Positions 33,205-41,311 of a stretch of DNA of 64,000 nucleotides are shown here, piece after piece. The stretch spans positions 248,001 to 312,000 of the forward strand of contig CANNCL010000003.1 of NCBI GenBank assembly GCA_947503155.1, in the 5' to 3' direction. The notes under the pieces were generated by a model that was not told the origin of the DNA, did no database searches, and saw only the letters and a program-made list of their open reading frames with translations. Numbering within the stretch: the first letter of the stretch is position 1; each line of letters opens with the position of its first letter. The position numbers were made by a program, and so were the translations under genes. The DNA comes from an uncultured Erythrobacter sp. GTDB taxonomy: Bacteria > Pseudomonadota > Alphaproteobacteria > Sphingomonadales > Sphingomonadaceae.

Positions 33205-34350
33205 ATGAACGATACTCCCCAAGAGACACTCACTGGCCGCCCGGTTATTTCCGCAACCGGCCTGTTCACACCCGAAGAATCGATCACCAATGAAGAATTG
33301 GTCGCGAGCTTCAACGAATATGTGGAGCGGTTTAACACCGCCAACGCAGCAGCCATCGAAAGCGGCGAGGTCGAAGCCTTGGCCCCGTCTTCGGTTGGCT
33401 TCATCGAAAAAGCCAGCGGGATCAAAGCGCGCCATGTGATGAGCAAGGCCCCGATCCTTGATCCTGACATCATGACCCCGCGTTGGGAAGAACGCGCGAA
33501 TGACGAAAATTCAATGATGGCAGAGATCGGCGTGATCGCGGCGCGGCAAGCATTGGAACGCGCCGGGCGCGACGTGGCGGATGTCGATGCGGTTTTGTGC
33601 GCGGCGTCGAATATGGAACGCGCCTATCCCGCAATGGCGATTGAGATTCAGCAGGCATTGGGCATTGATGGTTTCGGCTTTGATATGAATGTTGCGTGTT
33701 CTTCGGCGACTTTCGGTATTCAAACGGCGGCGGATTATGTCCGTGCGGGCAATGCGAAAAGCGTGCTTGTCGTCAGCCCTGAAATCACATCGGGCCACCT
33801 CAATTGGCGCGACCGCGACAGCCACTTTATCTTTGGCGATGTGGCAACCGCCGTTTTGGTGGAAGATGCCGCGATTGCCCCGGCCCAGCATTGGGACATT
33901 TTGGGCACCAAGCTGAAAACGGTGTTCTCAAACAATATCCGCAACAATTTCGGCTTCCTCAACCGGGCCGCGCCAGAAAATGCCGGGAATGCGGATAAGC
34001 TGTTCGTGCAAGAAGGGCGCAAAGTCTTTAAAGAAGTCGTGCCGATGGTTGCACAGATGATCGTTGATGAAGCCGAGCGGCTGAAACTTGATCCGGCGGC
34101 GCTGCGGCGGCTTTGGCTGCATCAGGCGAATGCCGGGATGAACCGCCTGATCGCTCAGCGGGTTCTGGGGCATGAGGCGAATGACGATGAAAGCCCAACG
34201 GTGCTCGACACTTATGGCAACACGTCGAGCGCGGGTTCCATCATCGCATTCCATCGGCATTCAGATGATTTGAAAACGGGCGACACCGGCCTAATCTGCA
34301 GCTTTGGTGCGGGTTATTCCGCCGGCACTGTGTTTGTGCGCAGGGTCTGA
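33205..34350 (+). CDS. Beta-ketoacyl-ACP synthase III family protein
   Basis: 381 residues, thiolase fold. Catalytic triad: Cys ~165 (NMNVACSSATFGIQ), His (WLHQANAGMN) and Asn (TYGNTSSAGSI). Slightly longer than E. coli FabH (317). It condenses an acyl-CoA with malonyl-ACP or is an OleA/PqsD-like head-group condensing enzyme; the sequence alone does not separate these. ATG 33205 is chosen over GTG 33196. The last 37 bp overlap the convergent PAP2 gene. Confidence 0.85.
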   Translation: MNDTPQETLTGRPVISATGLFTPEESITNEELVASFNEYVERFNTANAAAIESGEVEALAPSSVGFIEKASGIKARHVMSKAPILDPDIMTPRWEERANDENSMMAEIGVIAARQALERAGRDVADVDAVLCAASNMERAYPAMAIEIQQALGIDGFGFDMNVACSSATFGIQTAADYVRAGNAKSVLVVSPEITSGHLNWRDRDSHFIFGDVATAVLVEDAAIAPAQHWDILGTKLKTVFSNNIRNNFGFLNRAAPENAGNADKLFVQEGRKVFKEVVPMVAQMIVDEAERLKLDPAALRRLWLHQANAGMNRLIAQRVLGHEANDDESPTVLDTYGNTSSAGSIIAFHRHSDDLKTGDTGLICSFGAGYSAGTVFVRRV

Positions 34351-35420
34351 TCGCGGCTCTCTAACCACCGGTCCCACGCGGCAATAATATGCTGCGAGGC
34401 TTTCCAAATCGCCGCCACCGCCAGCAAAGAAATCATCCCGTCCACCGCATAATGGTAGGCGAGGTGGACGCTGCTGATCCAGGTGATCGCGAAGAACACG
34501 CCGAAAAACACGCCCAGCCTGTGTGAGACGCGCCGCATCGCGATCCAGTATAAGAACGCGATGGCGCAATGCATCGAAGGCATGGCGGTGATGCCGCTGC
34601 CAAGGCCGTTTTCCGCCTTGCCGTACCATTCGAGCAGCATTTCTTGCACCGGCAAAACCATAATCGGCACTTGCTGATTGGCGGCGTTCAAATAGGCCAT
34701 TTGATCATCAAAGGTCGGATTGCCCAACATCGGGCCGACAAAACACGGGCCAACCGATGCCAGCCATGTTGCCATTGCTCCGCCGATCAGCGTCCAGCTG
34801 AGCACATAGGTCAGGAAAAATTGCCGCCGCACATTGCTGTCGATGCGGGCGAAGGCGAAAAACATGATGCCGGGGTAAAGCAGCAGAAACCACAATTGAT
34901 AAAGCAAAGCGAGGAACGCCGTCACAATGGGATAGCCCAATACTGGCTGCAAAACCTGCCACGCATCATTGCCAAAGAAAATCGCGCGGTCCCATTCGAT
35001 AAAGGCGCGGTCCCATGTGTAATCGTTGAACAACGGGATCGCCGATTTCATCTTGGAAAAATACGGCAGCAACACAATCGCAACGCCCAACATTGGCAGG
35101 CCAGCGGCGACGGTGCGTTTGAAGCGCGCCTCGGTATAGCGCGCCTTAAGGTGAGCAATCGGACTATCGGGGCGGTGCCGGTACAATTGCCGCGCCGCGT
35201 CCCAGCAGATCAAAACCACGACGAACATGAAGAATATTTGCGCATTGGCGATGATGCCGCCGATGCCCGGATTGACGCCGTGCGATGCGAGCAGTGCGAG
35301 GCACACGGCCATCAAACCAGCGCCGATCACCAAGATCGGCACTTCGCCTGTCCAGCGGCGTAAAGCGCTGCTGGGGACTTGCGCGGTGCTGATGGTCTCG
35401 CGGACCGCTTGTGCCGACAT
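34314..35420 (-). CDS. PAP2-superfamily membrane protein (inositolphosphotransferase Aur1/Ipt1-like)
   Basis: 368 residues with ~7-8 hydrophobic helices. The lipid-phosphatase-type motifs are ITAMPSMHCAIAFLY (PSxH) and SVHLAYHYAVDGMISL (H-x3-D), the variant of the Aur1/Ipt1-type PAP2 proteins. These handle phosphorylated head groups, e.g. inositolphosphorylceramide transfer, of interest in a sphingolipid-making bacterium. The enzyme could instead be a phosphatidate-type phosphatase. It converges with the ketoacyl synthase and starts near the phospholipid genes psd and pssA on the other strand. Confidence 0.82.
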   Translation of the reverse strand: MSAQAVRETISTAQVPSSALRRWTGEVPILVIGAGLMAVCLALLASHGVNPGIGGIIANAQIFFMFVVVLICWDAARQLYRHRPDSPIAHLKARYTEARFKRTVAAGLPMLGVAIVLLPYFSKMKSAIPLFNDYTWDRAFIEWDRAIFFGNDAWQVLQPVLGYPIVTAFLALLYQLWFLLLYPGIMFFAFARIDSNVRRQFFLTYVLSWTLIGGAMATWLASVGPCFVGPMLGNPTFDDQMAYLNAANQQVPIMVLPVQEMLLEWYGKAENGLGSGITAMPSMHCAIAFLYWIAMRRVSHRLGVFFGVFFAITWISSVHLAYHYAVDGMISLLAVAAIWKASQHIIAAWDRWLESRDQTLRTNTVPAE

Positions 35421-35611
35421 GGATTGCGGGGCCTGTTCTGTGATGCGTTCTGTGGTGCGTATTGTGATGCGTAATGCGAATTTGAACGGCCAGAATTAGG
35501 GTAAATATCTCACTAAAGTGTGAATGCGCGCGCAGGGCGGCCCAGCTGCTGCCGCAGAGTTTGCTTGGCCGCCGCTTGCTAGCGCGCGCCGCAGTCACTA
35601 GATGCGAATCT

Positions 35612-36364
35612 ATGGCAGGTGAAATACTCGATAATCAGGGCCGCGGCGAAGCAAGCTGGGGCTGGCCCGCAATTCATCCCGAGGGGCGCAAATACGGCGT
35701 GATCGCGGTGGTGATCAGCCTTATTCCGCTTTTGATCCTCGATTGGGAGATTATCGGCTGGCCGTTGCTGTTCTTATCAGCGGGCGTTTTTGCGTTTTTC
35801 CGTGATCCCGAACGCGTCGTGCCTCAGGCCGATAATGCGATTGTCGCGCCCGCAGATGGGCTGGTTACCTTGATCAAAACCGTCCAGCCCCCTGCGGAAT
35901 TGCGCGTCGATGATGGGTCGGGCCATGGCGGACTGGCGGATGGCGAGGTTACGCGGATATCCATTTTTATGAGTGTCTTCGATGTTCACATCAACCGCGC
36001 CCCGATTGCGGGTACGGTGCGCCGCGTGGTTTATGTTCCGGGCAAATTTGTGAATGCTGACCTCGACAAAGCGAGCGAGGAAAATGAGCGCCAACATGTG
36101 TTGATTGAGCGCACTGACGGCCTGCAAATCGGGTTTACTCAGATCGCTGGATTGGTCGCGCGGCGGATTGTTCCGTTTGTGAAGCCGGGCGATTTGGTCG
36201 CCAAAGGTCAGCGTGTCGGCCTGATCCGTTTTGGCAGCCGAGTGGATGTCTATTTGCCAGCGGGTACGGAGCCGAAAGTGCTCATGGGCCAGAAGATTAT
36301 CGCGGGCGAAACAATTTTGGCTGAGCTTGGAACGGGCGCCTTGCTCGAAGGGATCGCGCAATAA
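35612..36364 (+). CDS. psd: Phosphatidylserine decarboxylase
   Basis: 250 residues, the short (type II) form. An N-terminal membrane-associated part (~36-60), the conserved [21 protein letters not shown], the [16 protein letters not shown] motif, and the self-cleavage site [10 protein letters not shown] (cut between Gly and Ser makes the pyruvoyl prosthetic group). It converts phosphatidylserine to phosphatidylethanolamine on the inner membrane. pssA follows 55 bp downstream; together they give the PE branch. Confidence 0.95.
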   Translation: MAGEILDNQGRGEASWGWPAIHPEGRKYGVIAVVISLIPLLILDWEIIGWPLLFLSAGVFAFFRDPERVVPQADNAIVAPADGLVTLIKTVQPPAELRVDDGSGHGGLADGEVTRISIFMSVFDVHINRAPIAGTVRRVVYVPGKFVNADLDKASEENERQHVLIERTDGLQIGFTQIAGLVARRIVPFVKPGDLVAKGQRVGLIRFGSRVDVYLPAGTEPKVLMGQKIIAGETILAELGTGALLEGIAQ

Positions 36365-36419
36365 GGGTGCTGTTTTCTAGCGGCCTGTTGATGCCCGATC
36401 GGAAAGCCGGTGCGTTGCT

Positions 36420-37277
36420 GTGAGCGAACGGCCGGGGGCTGGCAAATCGCCTTCAAAACCTAAGGTTCCTGCGCGTGTCGGCCCGAAGGCTGACGAAGGC
36501 GAAGACGCCAATGTGGTGGGCGATGGCCGGGGTCTGACATTGCGGGCGATGATGCCCAATGCCATCACCGCTGCGGCCCTATGCGCTGGCCTGACAGGCG
36601 TGCGGTTCGCGATTGAAGAACAATGGGCCTATGCTGTGCTGGCGGTTGCGCTTGCCGGTGTATTGGACGGGATTGACGGACGGATTGCGCGGCTGCTCAA
36701 TGCGCAATCGCGCTTTGGGGCAGAGCTGGACAGTCTGGCGGATTCGCTATCATTCGGCATGGCGCCTGCGCTTATTCTCTACATGTGGTCTTTGCAGGAT
36801 TTTGAGAGGTTCGGCTGGTTCGCGGCGCTGGGTTTCGCGATCTGCTGCGCATTGCGGCTGGCACGGTTCAACGCGCGCATCGATGTAGAGGATCAGCCGC
36901 ATCAATCGGCGGGTTTTCTCACCGGCGTTCCTGCGCCGGTTGGGGCGGGGCTGGCGTTTACGCCGTGCTATTTGTGGATTGAGACAGGGATGCCGATCTT
37001 CCGCGATCCGGTGGTCTTGTCGATTTGGATCAGTGTCATTGCGGTGCTGCTCATTTCCAACATGGCCACGCTCAGCTGGGGGGCGATCCGTCCGCGGCGC
37101 GACATTCGGTTGCCGCTGCTGGCTTTTGCGGCGCTGGGCTTTGCCGCGATGCTGATGGAGCCGTGGTGGTCGCTAACCGCGCTGAGTGTGATTTATCTCG
37201 CGCTGATGCCCTATGCTCTGTTCAAATATGGCAAGATCAAACGCCGCCGCGCGGCAGAAGCAATCAGCGGCGATTAG
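36420..37277 (+). CDS. pssA: CDP-diacylglycerol-serine O-phosphatidyltransferase
   Basis: 285 residues with a GTG start. The CDP-alcohol phosphotransferase motif is complete: DGIDGRIARLLNAQSRFGAELDSLADSLSFG (D-G-x2-A-R-x8-G-x3-D-x3-D). About six membrane helices follow. The first ~45 residues are charged and Pro-rich. It makes phosphatidylserine from CDP-diacylglycerol and serine, feeding Psd. Length is normal for the PssA type II family. Confidence 0.95.
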   Translation: MSERPGAGKSPSKPKVPARVGPKADEGEDANVVGDGRGLTLRAMMPNAITAAALCAGLTGVRFAIEEQWAYAVLAVALAGVLDGIDGRIARLLNAQSRFGAELDSLADSLSFGMAPALILYMWSLQDFERFGWFAALGFAICCALRLARFNARIDVEDQPHQSAGFLTGVPAPVGAGLAFTPCYLWIETGMPIFRDPVVLSIWISVIAVLLISNMATLSWGAIRPRRDIRLPLLAFAALGFAAMLMEPWWSLTALSVIYLALMPYALFKYGKIKRRRAAEAISGD

Positions 37278-37283
37278 CGGCGA

Positions 37284-37565
37284 TTAGCCCGCAAACTGAG
37301 TGGCAGGCAAAGGCAGACGCCGCGCATTGGGCCGGGTTGCTGCCGCCAAAGTACGCCGAGCCGGCTTGCGCGCCTCTTTCCTGAGGCGAACCTCATAGGC
37401 ACCCACCTGGGGAACGAACCCCGCATCCAAAAGCGCCTGTTCCCGCTTCAAAACACGGTAAGCGCTCGACCCGCGCAGCCAGCTATCCAGCAGGCTCAGC
37501 CCCGTTGCGATCGCTGCAACGGCAAAAAGGCAGGTGAGCGTCAGAGTAAGGGTATATGCGAGCAT
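37284..37565 (-). CDS. Small single-pass membrane protein under LexA boxes (candidate SOS division inhibitor)
   Basis: 93 residues from ATG 37565. One hydrophobic helix (~4-27, LTCLFAVAAIATGLSLLDSW) is followed by a basic cytoplasm-type tail (RLRKEARKPARR). The size, single TM and charge resemble the alphaproteobacterial SOS-induced division inhibitors such as Caulobacter SidA, but there is no sequence identity to claim. What makes it notable is the two perfect GTTC-N7-GTTC elements 49-97 bp upstream. An in-frame TTG at 37595 is a poorer start. It is convergent with pssA (7-bp gap). Function is inferred from regulation only. Confidence 0.6.
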   Translation of the reverse strand: MLAYTLTLTLTCLFAVAAIATGLSLLDSWLRGSSAYRVLKREQALLDAGFVPQVGAYEVRLRKEARKPARRTLAAATRPNARRLPLPATQFAG

Positions 37566-37613
37566 CGGTTCGGACTTTCTAAAAGGCGTGTTCAACGTTT
37601 GTTCTTCGCCCTT

Positions 37614-37628
37614 GTTCTATAAGTGTTC
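37614..37628 (-). promoter_or_regulatory. LexA (SOS) box 1
   Basis: GTTC-TATAAGT-GTTC on the plus strand is an exact match to the alphaproteobacterial LexA direct repeat GTTC-N7-GTTC. It begins 49 bp upstream of the small membrane-protein start and overlaps a TATAG -10-like stretch. rpsB, on the other strand, is 240 bp away, so the small gene is the more likely target. Confidence 0.8.
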
Positions 37629-37647
37629 TCCCCAGTCAAGTGTTTTT

Positions 37648-37662
37648 GTTCCACTTGTGTTC
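37648..37662 (-). promoter_or_regulatory. LexA (SOS) box 2
   Basis: GTTC-CACTTGT-GTTC is a second exact GTTC-N7-GTTC, 34 bp from the first, about three helical turns, so LexA dimers could sit on one face. A TTGACT -35-like hexamer lies between the boxes (37634-37639, minus strand). Confidence 0.8.
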
Positions 37663-37867
37663 CGCCCGACATTCTTTGCACTAGATTTTGTGTCCAAGGG
37701 GGGGTAATGGCGCGACCTCGCTAATGAAAACCGGTGCGAATCGTATCGGCAATCATCAGCGAAATTCACATGGAAGACGCACATACCGGTGCTGCTTGCG
37801 GATCACCCATTGATGGGCCGCTGCGCAGTTCCAGTCTTCCAGAGGAACAACCGGAAAGGAAAATACC

Positions 37868-38635
37868 ATGGCGGCACCCACCGTTACCATGCAGCAATTG
37901 ATTGAGGCCGGCGCACATTTCGGCCACCAGACCCACCGCTGGAACCCGCGGATGAAGCCGTATATCTTCGGCAACCGCAACGGTGTTCACATTATCGACC
38001 TGTCGCAGACTGTGCCGCTTTTCGCGCGCGCTCTGGATTTCGTCGAATCAACCGTTCGCGCAGGCGGCAAGGTTCTGTTCGTCGGAACCAAGCGTCAGGC
38101 ACAAGAGCCGATTGCAGAAGCAGCCCGCGCATGTGGTCAGCACTTCGTCAATCACCGCTGGCTCGGCGGGATGCTCACCAACTGGAAAACCATCAGCGGT
38201 TCGATCAAGCGTCTTAAGACCCTTGAAGAGCAATTGTCGGGCGAAACCAGCGGTCTCACCAAGAAAGAAGTTCTGCAGTTGACGCGTGAGCGCGATAAGC
38301 TGGAACTGTCGCTTGGCGGTATCCGCGATATGGGCGGCATTCCTGACGTGATGTTCGTGATCGACGCGAACAAAGAAGACCTCGCCATTAAGGAAGCAGC
38401 CGTTCTCGGTATTCCTGTGATCGCGGTTCTCGACACCAATGTTGATCCGTCGAACATCGCATTCCCAGTACCGGGCAATGACGACGCAGCGCGCGCCGTT
38501 CGCCTGTATTGCGGCGCGATTGGCGATGCAGCGACAGCCGGTAAGGGCGGCGCTGTTCAGGATTCTGGCGCTGATTTCGGCGCTATGGACACACCGCCTG
38601 CTGAACCGACTGCCGAAGCTGCTCCTGCGGCGTAA
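37868..38635 (+). CDS. rpsB: 30S ribosomal protein S2
   Basis: 255 residues. The S2 signature [39 protein letters not shown] and [15 protein letters not shown], plus [18 protein letters not shown], are all there. The C-terminal tail is Ala/Pro-rich. S2 sits at the 30S head-body junction. The next gene is tsf, the standard order. The 302-bp gap on its left also holds the SOS boxes of the divergent small gene. Confidence 0.98.
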   Translation: MAAPTVTMQQLIEAGAHFGHQTHRWNPRMKPYIFGNRNGVHIIDLSQTVPLFARALDFVESTVRAGGKVLFVGTKRQAQEPIAEAARACGQHFVNHRWLGGMLTNWKTISGSIKRLKTLEEQLSGETSGLTKKEVLQLTRERDKLELSLGGIRDMGGIPDVMFVIDANKEDLAIKEAAVLGIPVIAVLDTNVDPSNIAFPVPGNDDAARAVRLYCGAIGDAATAGKGGAVQDSGADFGAMDTPPAEPTAEAAPAA

Positions 38636-38749
38636 GCAATCGCATTAAGGTGAGCCGGTCATAGGCGGGCGCACTTTGCAAACATTCTCTATCGCGCCGG
38701 GCACACCCTAATGGGCCCGGCGCCCCATACTTATACAAAGGAAATCACC

Positions 38750-39676
38750 ATGGCCGATTTCACTATCGCCGATGTGAAAACTCTGCGCGAGAAAACTGGC
38801 GCTGGCATGATGGACGCGAAAAAAGCGCTGGTCGAAGCCGCTGGCGATATCGAAGCCGCGATTGACGCATTGCGCGCCAAAGGCCTCGCGACCGCACAAA
38901 AGAAATCAAGCCGCACGGCTGCTGAGGGTCTTGTCGGCGTTGCCGTTGAAGGCACGACGGGCGTTGCTGTCGAAGTGAACTCTGAAACCGACTTCGTTGC
39001 GAAGAACGATCAGTTCCAAGACTTCGTGCGTCACACCACCGCGGTTGCTCTGGGCCTTGGCTCAGACGATGTCGAAGCGCTTAAGGCTGCTGGCTACCCT
39101 ACGGGCGGCACGGTTGCTGACAAGCTGACCGACAATGTCGCGACGATTGGCGAAAACCAACAGATCCGCCGGATGAAGACCGTATCGGTCGGCAGCGGCG
39201 CTGTGGTTTCCTACGTCCATAATGCGGCGGCAGAAGGCCTCGGCAAAATCGGCGTGTTGGTTGCTTTGGAAAGCGACCTTGGCGCAGACGTTCTGGTGCC
39301 GTTCGGCAAGCAGCTGGCGATGCACATCGCCTCGATGTTCCCGCAAGCTCTGAACGCAGACAGCCTCGATGCTGACGTGATCGAACGTGAGCGCGCCATC
39401 GCACAAGAAAAGGCCTCCGAAAGCGGCAAGCCTGAAAATGTGCAAGAAAAGATGGTCGAAGGCGCGATCAAGAAATTTGCGAAAGAAAACGCTCTGCTCA
39501 GCCAGATGTTCGTGATGGACAACAAGTCTTCGGTTGAAGACGTGGTTGCCAAGACCGGCAAGGATGCAGGCGGCACGATCACTCTGACCGACTATGTCCG
39601 TTTCCAACTGGGCGAAGGCATCGAAGTTGCAGAAGAAGACTTCGCTGCAGAAGTGGCAGCGACGCTTAAGGGCTAA
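38750..39676 (+). CDS. tsf: Elongation factor Ts
   Basis: 308 residues: UBA-like N-terminus ([27 protein letters not shown]), the SETDFVAKN motif ([14 protein letters not shown]) that contacts EF-Tu, and the C-terminal [15 protein letters not shown]. It exchanges GDP for GTP on EF-Tu. ATG 38750 has an AAAGGA site; 114 bp separate it from rpsB. A strong hairpin terminator follows. Confidence 0.98.
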   Translation: MADFTIADVKTLREKTGAGMMDAKKALVEAAGDIEAAIDALRAKGLATAQKKSSRTAAEGLVGVAVEGTTGVAVEVNSETDFVAKNDQFQDFVRHTTAVALGLGSDDVEALKAAGYPTGGTVADKLTDNVATIGENQQIRRMKTVSVGSGAVVSYVHNAAAEGLGKIGVLVALESDLGADVLVPFGKQLAMHIASMFPQALNADSLDADVIERERAIAQEKASESGKPENVQEKMVEGAIKKFAKENALLSQMFVMDNKSSVEDVVAKTGKDAGGTITLTDYVRFQLGEGIEVAEEDFAAEVAATLKG

Positions 39677-39716
39677 GCTCCATTAAGCTTTGGCGCTAAC
39701 CAGCGCAGACGAAATT

Positions 39717-39753
39717 ATGGCCGCCGCAGTGTGAACTGCGGCGGCCATTTTCG
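39717..39753. terminator. Strong bidirectional terminator between tsf and the curlin gene
   Basis: ATGGCCGCCGCAG (39717-39729) and CTGCGGCGGCCAT (39736-39748) form a perfect 13-bp stem with a 6-base loop, followed by TTTCG. A very similar element recurs at 41131-41165. Confidence 0.9.
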
Positions 39754-39833
39754 TTTGGGTTCGATTGGTTCGGACCTGCAAACCGCTCAATTGCGTAGCG
39801 CAGGCCCGTCTTATGCCGGTTGTAATCGAGGGG

Positions 39834-40838
39834 TCAGTTCTGGGTGATGTTCGCGACCATTCCGCTACCGACCTGATCGATCTGATAGGTGAAATTGTCA
39901 CCTGTCTGCGTGAGCGTTGCGGTGTGGTTATCGCCAGATTGGTTGATCGTGCCGGTGTTGTTGTTGCCGTTCTGAGTGATGATTGCGCTGTTCCCGCCGC
40001 CTGCATCAAGCACGTTCTGATTGATCGTTAGCTCATTGCCGGTGCCGGTCTGATTGGCTTCGGCGTAATTGCCGTCGCTTCCGGTGCCTGCCCCGTTGTT
40101 GAAACCTTGGTCGATGAATGCTGAGTTGCCGTCACCGCTCTGATTTGCGACCGCTTCGTTTAGCGCGGAGTACTGACCGATTGCGACCAAGTTGCCGTTA
40201 CCGGTTTGCGTGACTGTGGCGGAGTGTCCGCCATCACCGGCGACATCGCCCTGAATAATGAAGGCCACATTGAGGGTGTCAGCCTGTTCGATAAACGCCG
40301 AATTGCCATCATTGAATTGCAGCACGTCGGAATCGTTGCCGCTGCCTGATCCGTCAAAATTCTGCTCGACTGAAACCACGCCATCATTGCCGAACTGCTG
40401 AATGCGGGCATTGTTCGTGTCGCCGCCTGCGCCGGTGCCGCCGTTGAAACCTTGATCGACCGATGCAAAGTTGGTGTTCCCATCCTGGGAAATGGCGGCA
40501 AAGTTCGAGGCGCTGTTCTGTCCGACGGCTCCAATATTGTCCGACCCCGTCTGAATGACGGAAGCTTCGTTCCCGCCCAGTCCGCCAATATCGCCTTGCG
40601 CGACAAAGGCGGTGTTTGCCGCCGCGCTGCCAATCTGTCTGACCAAGGCGATCTGATCATCGGCGGCCTGGGTCACTGTGATTGAGTTGAGTGCGTCTTC
40701 GATTTGGATGATGGATACCGAATGATCGGTGCCGGTCTGTTCGATCGTAATATCCTGAGCAAGCGCCGGTGTGGCTGCGACTAGCGCGATTGCTGGGACG
40801 GCGAATGCTGAGGCTGCTGCGTAAGCGATAATTTTCAT
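39834..40838 (-). CDS. Curlin-repeat (amyloid fibre) protein
   Basis: 334 residues. Sec signal peptide (MKIIAYAAASAFAVPAIALVAATPALA) then ~10 imperfect repeats of the curlin type Sx5Qx-G-x-N/D-x-A: QTGSDNIGAVGQ, QDGNTNFASVDQ, QTGNGNLVAIGQ, QSGDGNSAFIDQ, QNGNNNTGTINQ, QTGDNFTYQIDQ. Gln, Asn, Gly and Asp dominate, and there are no cysteines. CsgA and CsgB proteins with this pattern are exported and polymerise into curli fibres for biofilm and surface attachment. The csgEFG export genes are not in this window. A longer paralog lies directly upstream. Confidence 0.88.
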   Translation of the reverse strand: MKIIAYAAASAFAVPAIALVAATPALAQDITIEQTGTDHSVSIIQIEDALNSITVTQAADDQIALVRQIGSAAANTAFVAQGDIGGLGGNEASVIQTGSDNIGAVGQNSASNFAAISQDGNTNFASVDQGFNGGTGAGGDTNNARIQQFGNDGVVSVEQNFDGSGSGNDSDVLQFNDGNSAFIEQADTLNVAFIIQGDVAGDGGHSATVTQTGNGNLVAIGQYSALNEAVANQSGDGNSAFIDQGFNNGAGTGSDGNYAEANQTGTGNELTINQNVLDAGGGNSAIITQNGNNNTGTINQSGDNHTATLTQTGDNFTYQIDQVGSGMVANITQN

Positions 40839-41130
40839 AAAGGGTCTCTCCTAAGGGGCATAGATTGGTGAGCGAGAATGGCGTCTGCGCGCACCGCGAT
40901 CCGGTTAGCGTCGATAAGAGAATGCATCGGTGGGATTTAGATTTTCCGCTCACCCGGCACCGTAAAGGCACGGGTAACCCTGTTTTTGCGGGAGGCGGGG
41001 GCTGCGAGCAGCTTGCGCGGCTAGCGCGGCTTGGGCGGTGCAACCCGTGCGTAGCCGTCCGTGGCCGGGCGCAGTGACGTTTAACGGTCAAAAACCCGCT
41101 AAGCTGCGGCGCTTTTTAGCGTAAACAAAA

Positions 41131-41165
41131 ACGGCCGCCGCAGTGTGGATTGCGGCGGATATTTT
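41131..41165. terminator. Terminator-like hairpin, near-copy of the tsf one
   Basis: CCGCCGCA (41135-41142) and TGCGGCGG (41151-41158) form an 8-bp stem; the flanks GCAGTGTG and ATTTTCGTTTGGG are shared with the 39717 element. This duplicate lies 146 bp past the larger curlin gene. Confidence 0.75.
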
Positions 41166-41253
41166 CGTTTGGGCGCATGTGTTGGAGCCTGCTTTTGTGC
41201 CGATTGCGGGCTTAGATTGCGGGCTTAGAAAAGGGCGTAGATTGCGGGCGTAG

Positions 41254-41288
41254 AAAAGGGCGCGAAGCTGATAGCCTCGCGCCCTTTT
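41254..41288 (-). terminator. Terminator of the larger curlin gene
   Basis: AAAAGGGCGCGA (41254-41265) pairs with TCGCGCCCTTTT (41277-41288), a 12-bp stem with an 11-base loop. On the minus strand it lies 23 bp beyond the curlin stop and ends in T4; it works in either direction. Confidence 0.85.
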
Positions 41289-41311
41289 CATGGCTCATAC
41301 GACTTTGCGGC

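Larger units (their letters stand above)
40839..41311. other. Region between the two curlin genes
   Basis: 473 bp with no gene I can support. It holds the promoter of the smaller curlin gene, a terminator at 41131-41165, imperfect tandem repeats of TAGATTGCGGGC and TAGAAAAGGGCG types (~41199-41262), and a hairpin terminator at 41254-41288. Confidence 0.6.

Noticed and set aside
37601..37617. A third GTTC pair (GTTC-N9-GTTC) near the SOS boxes
   Set aside because: The spacing is 9, not 7, so it does not match the LexA consensus.
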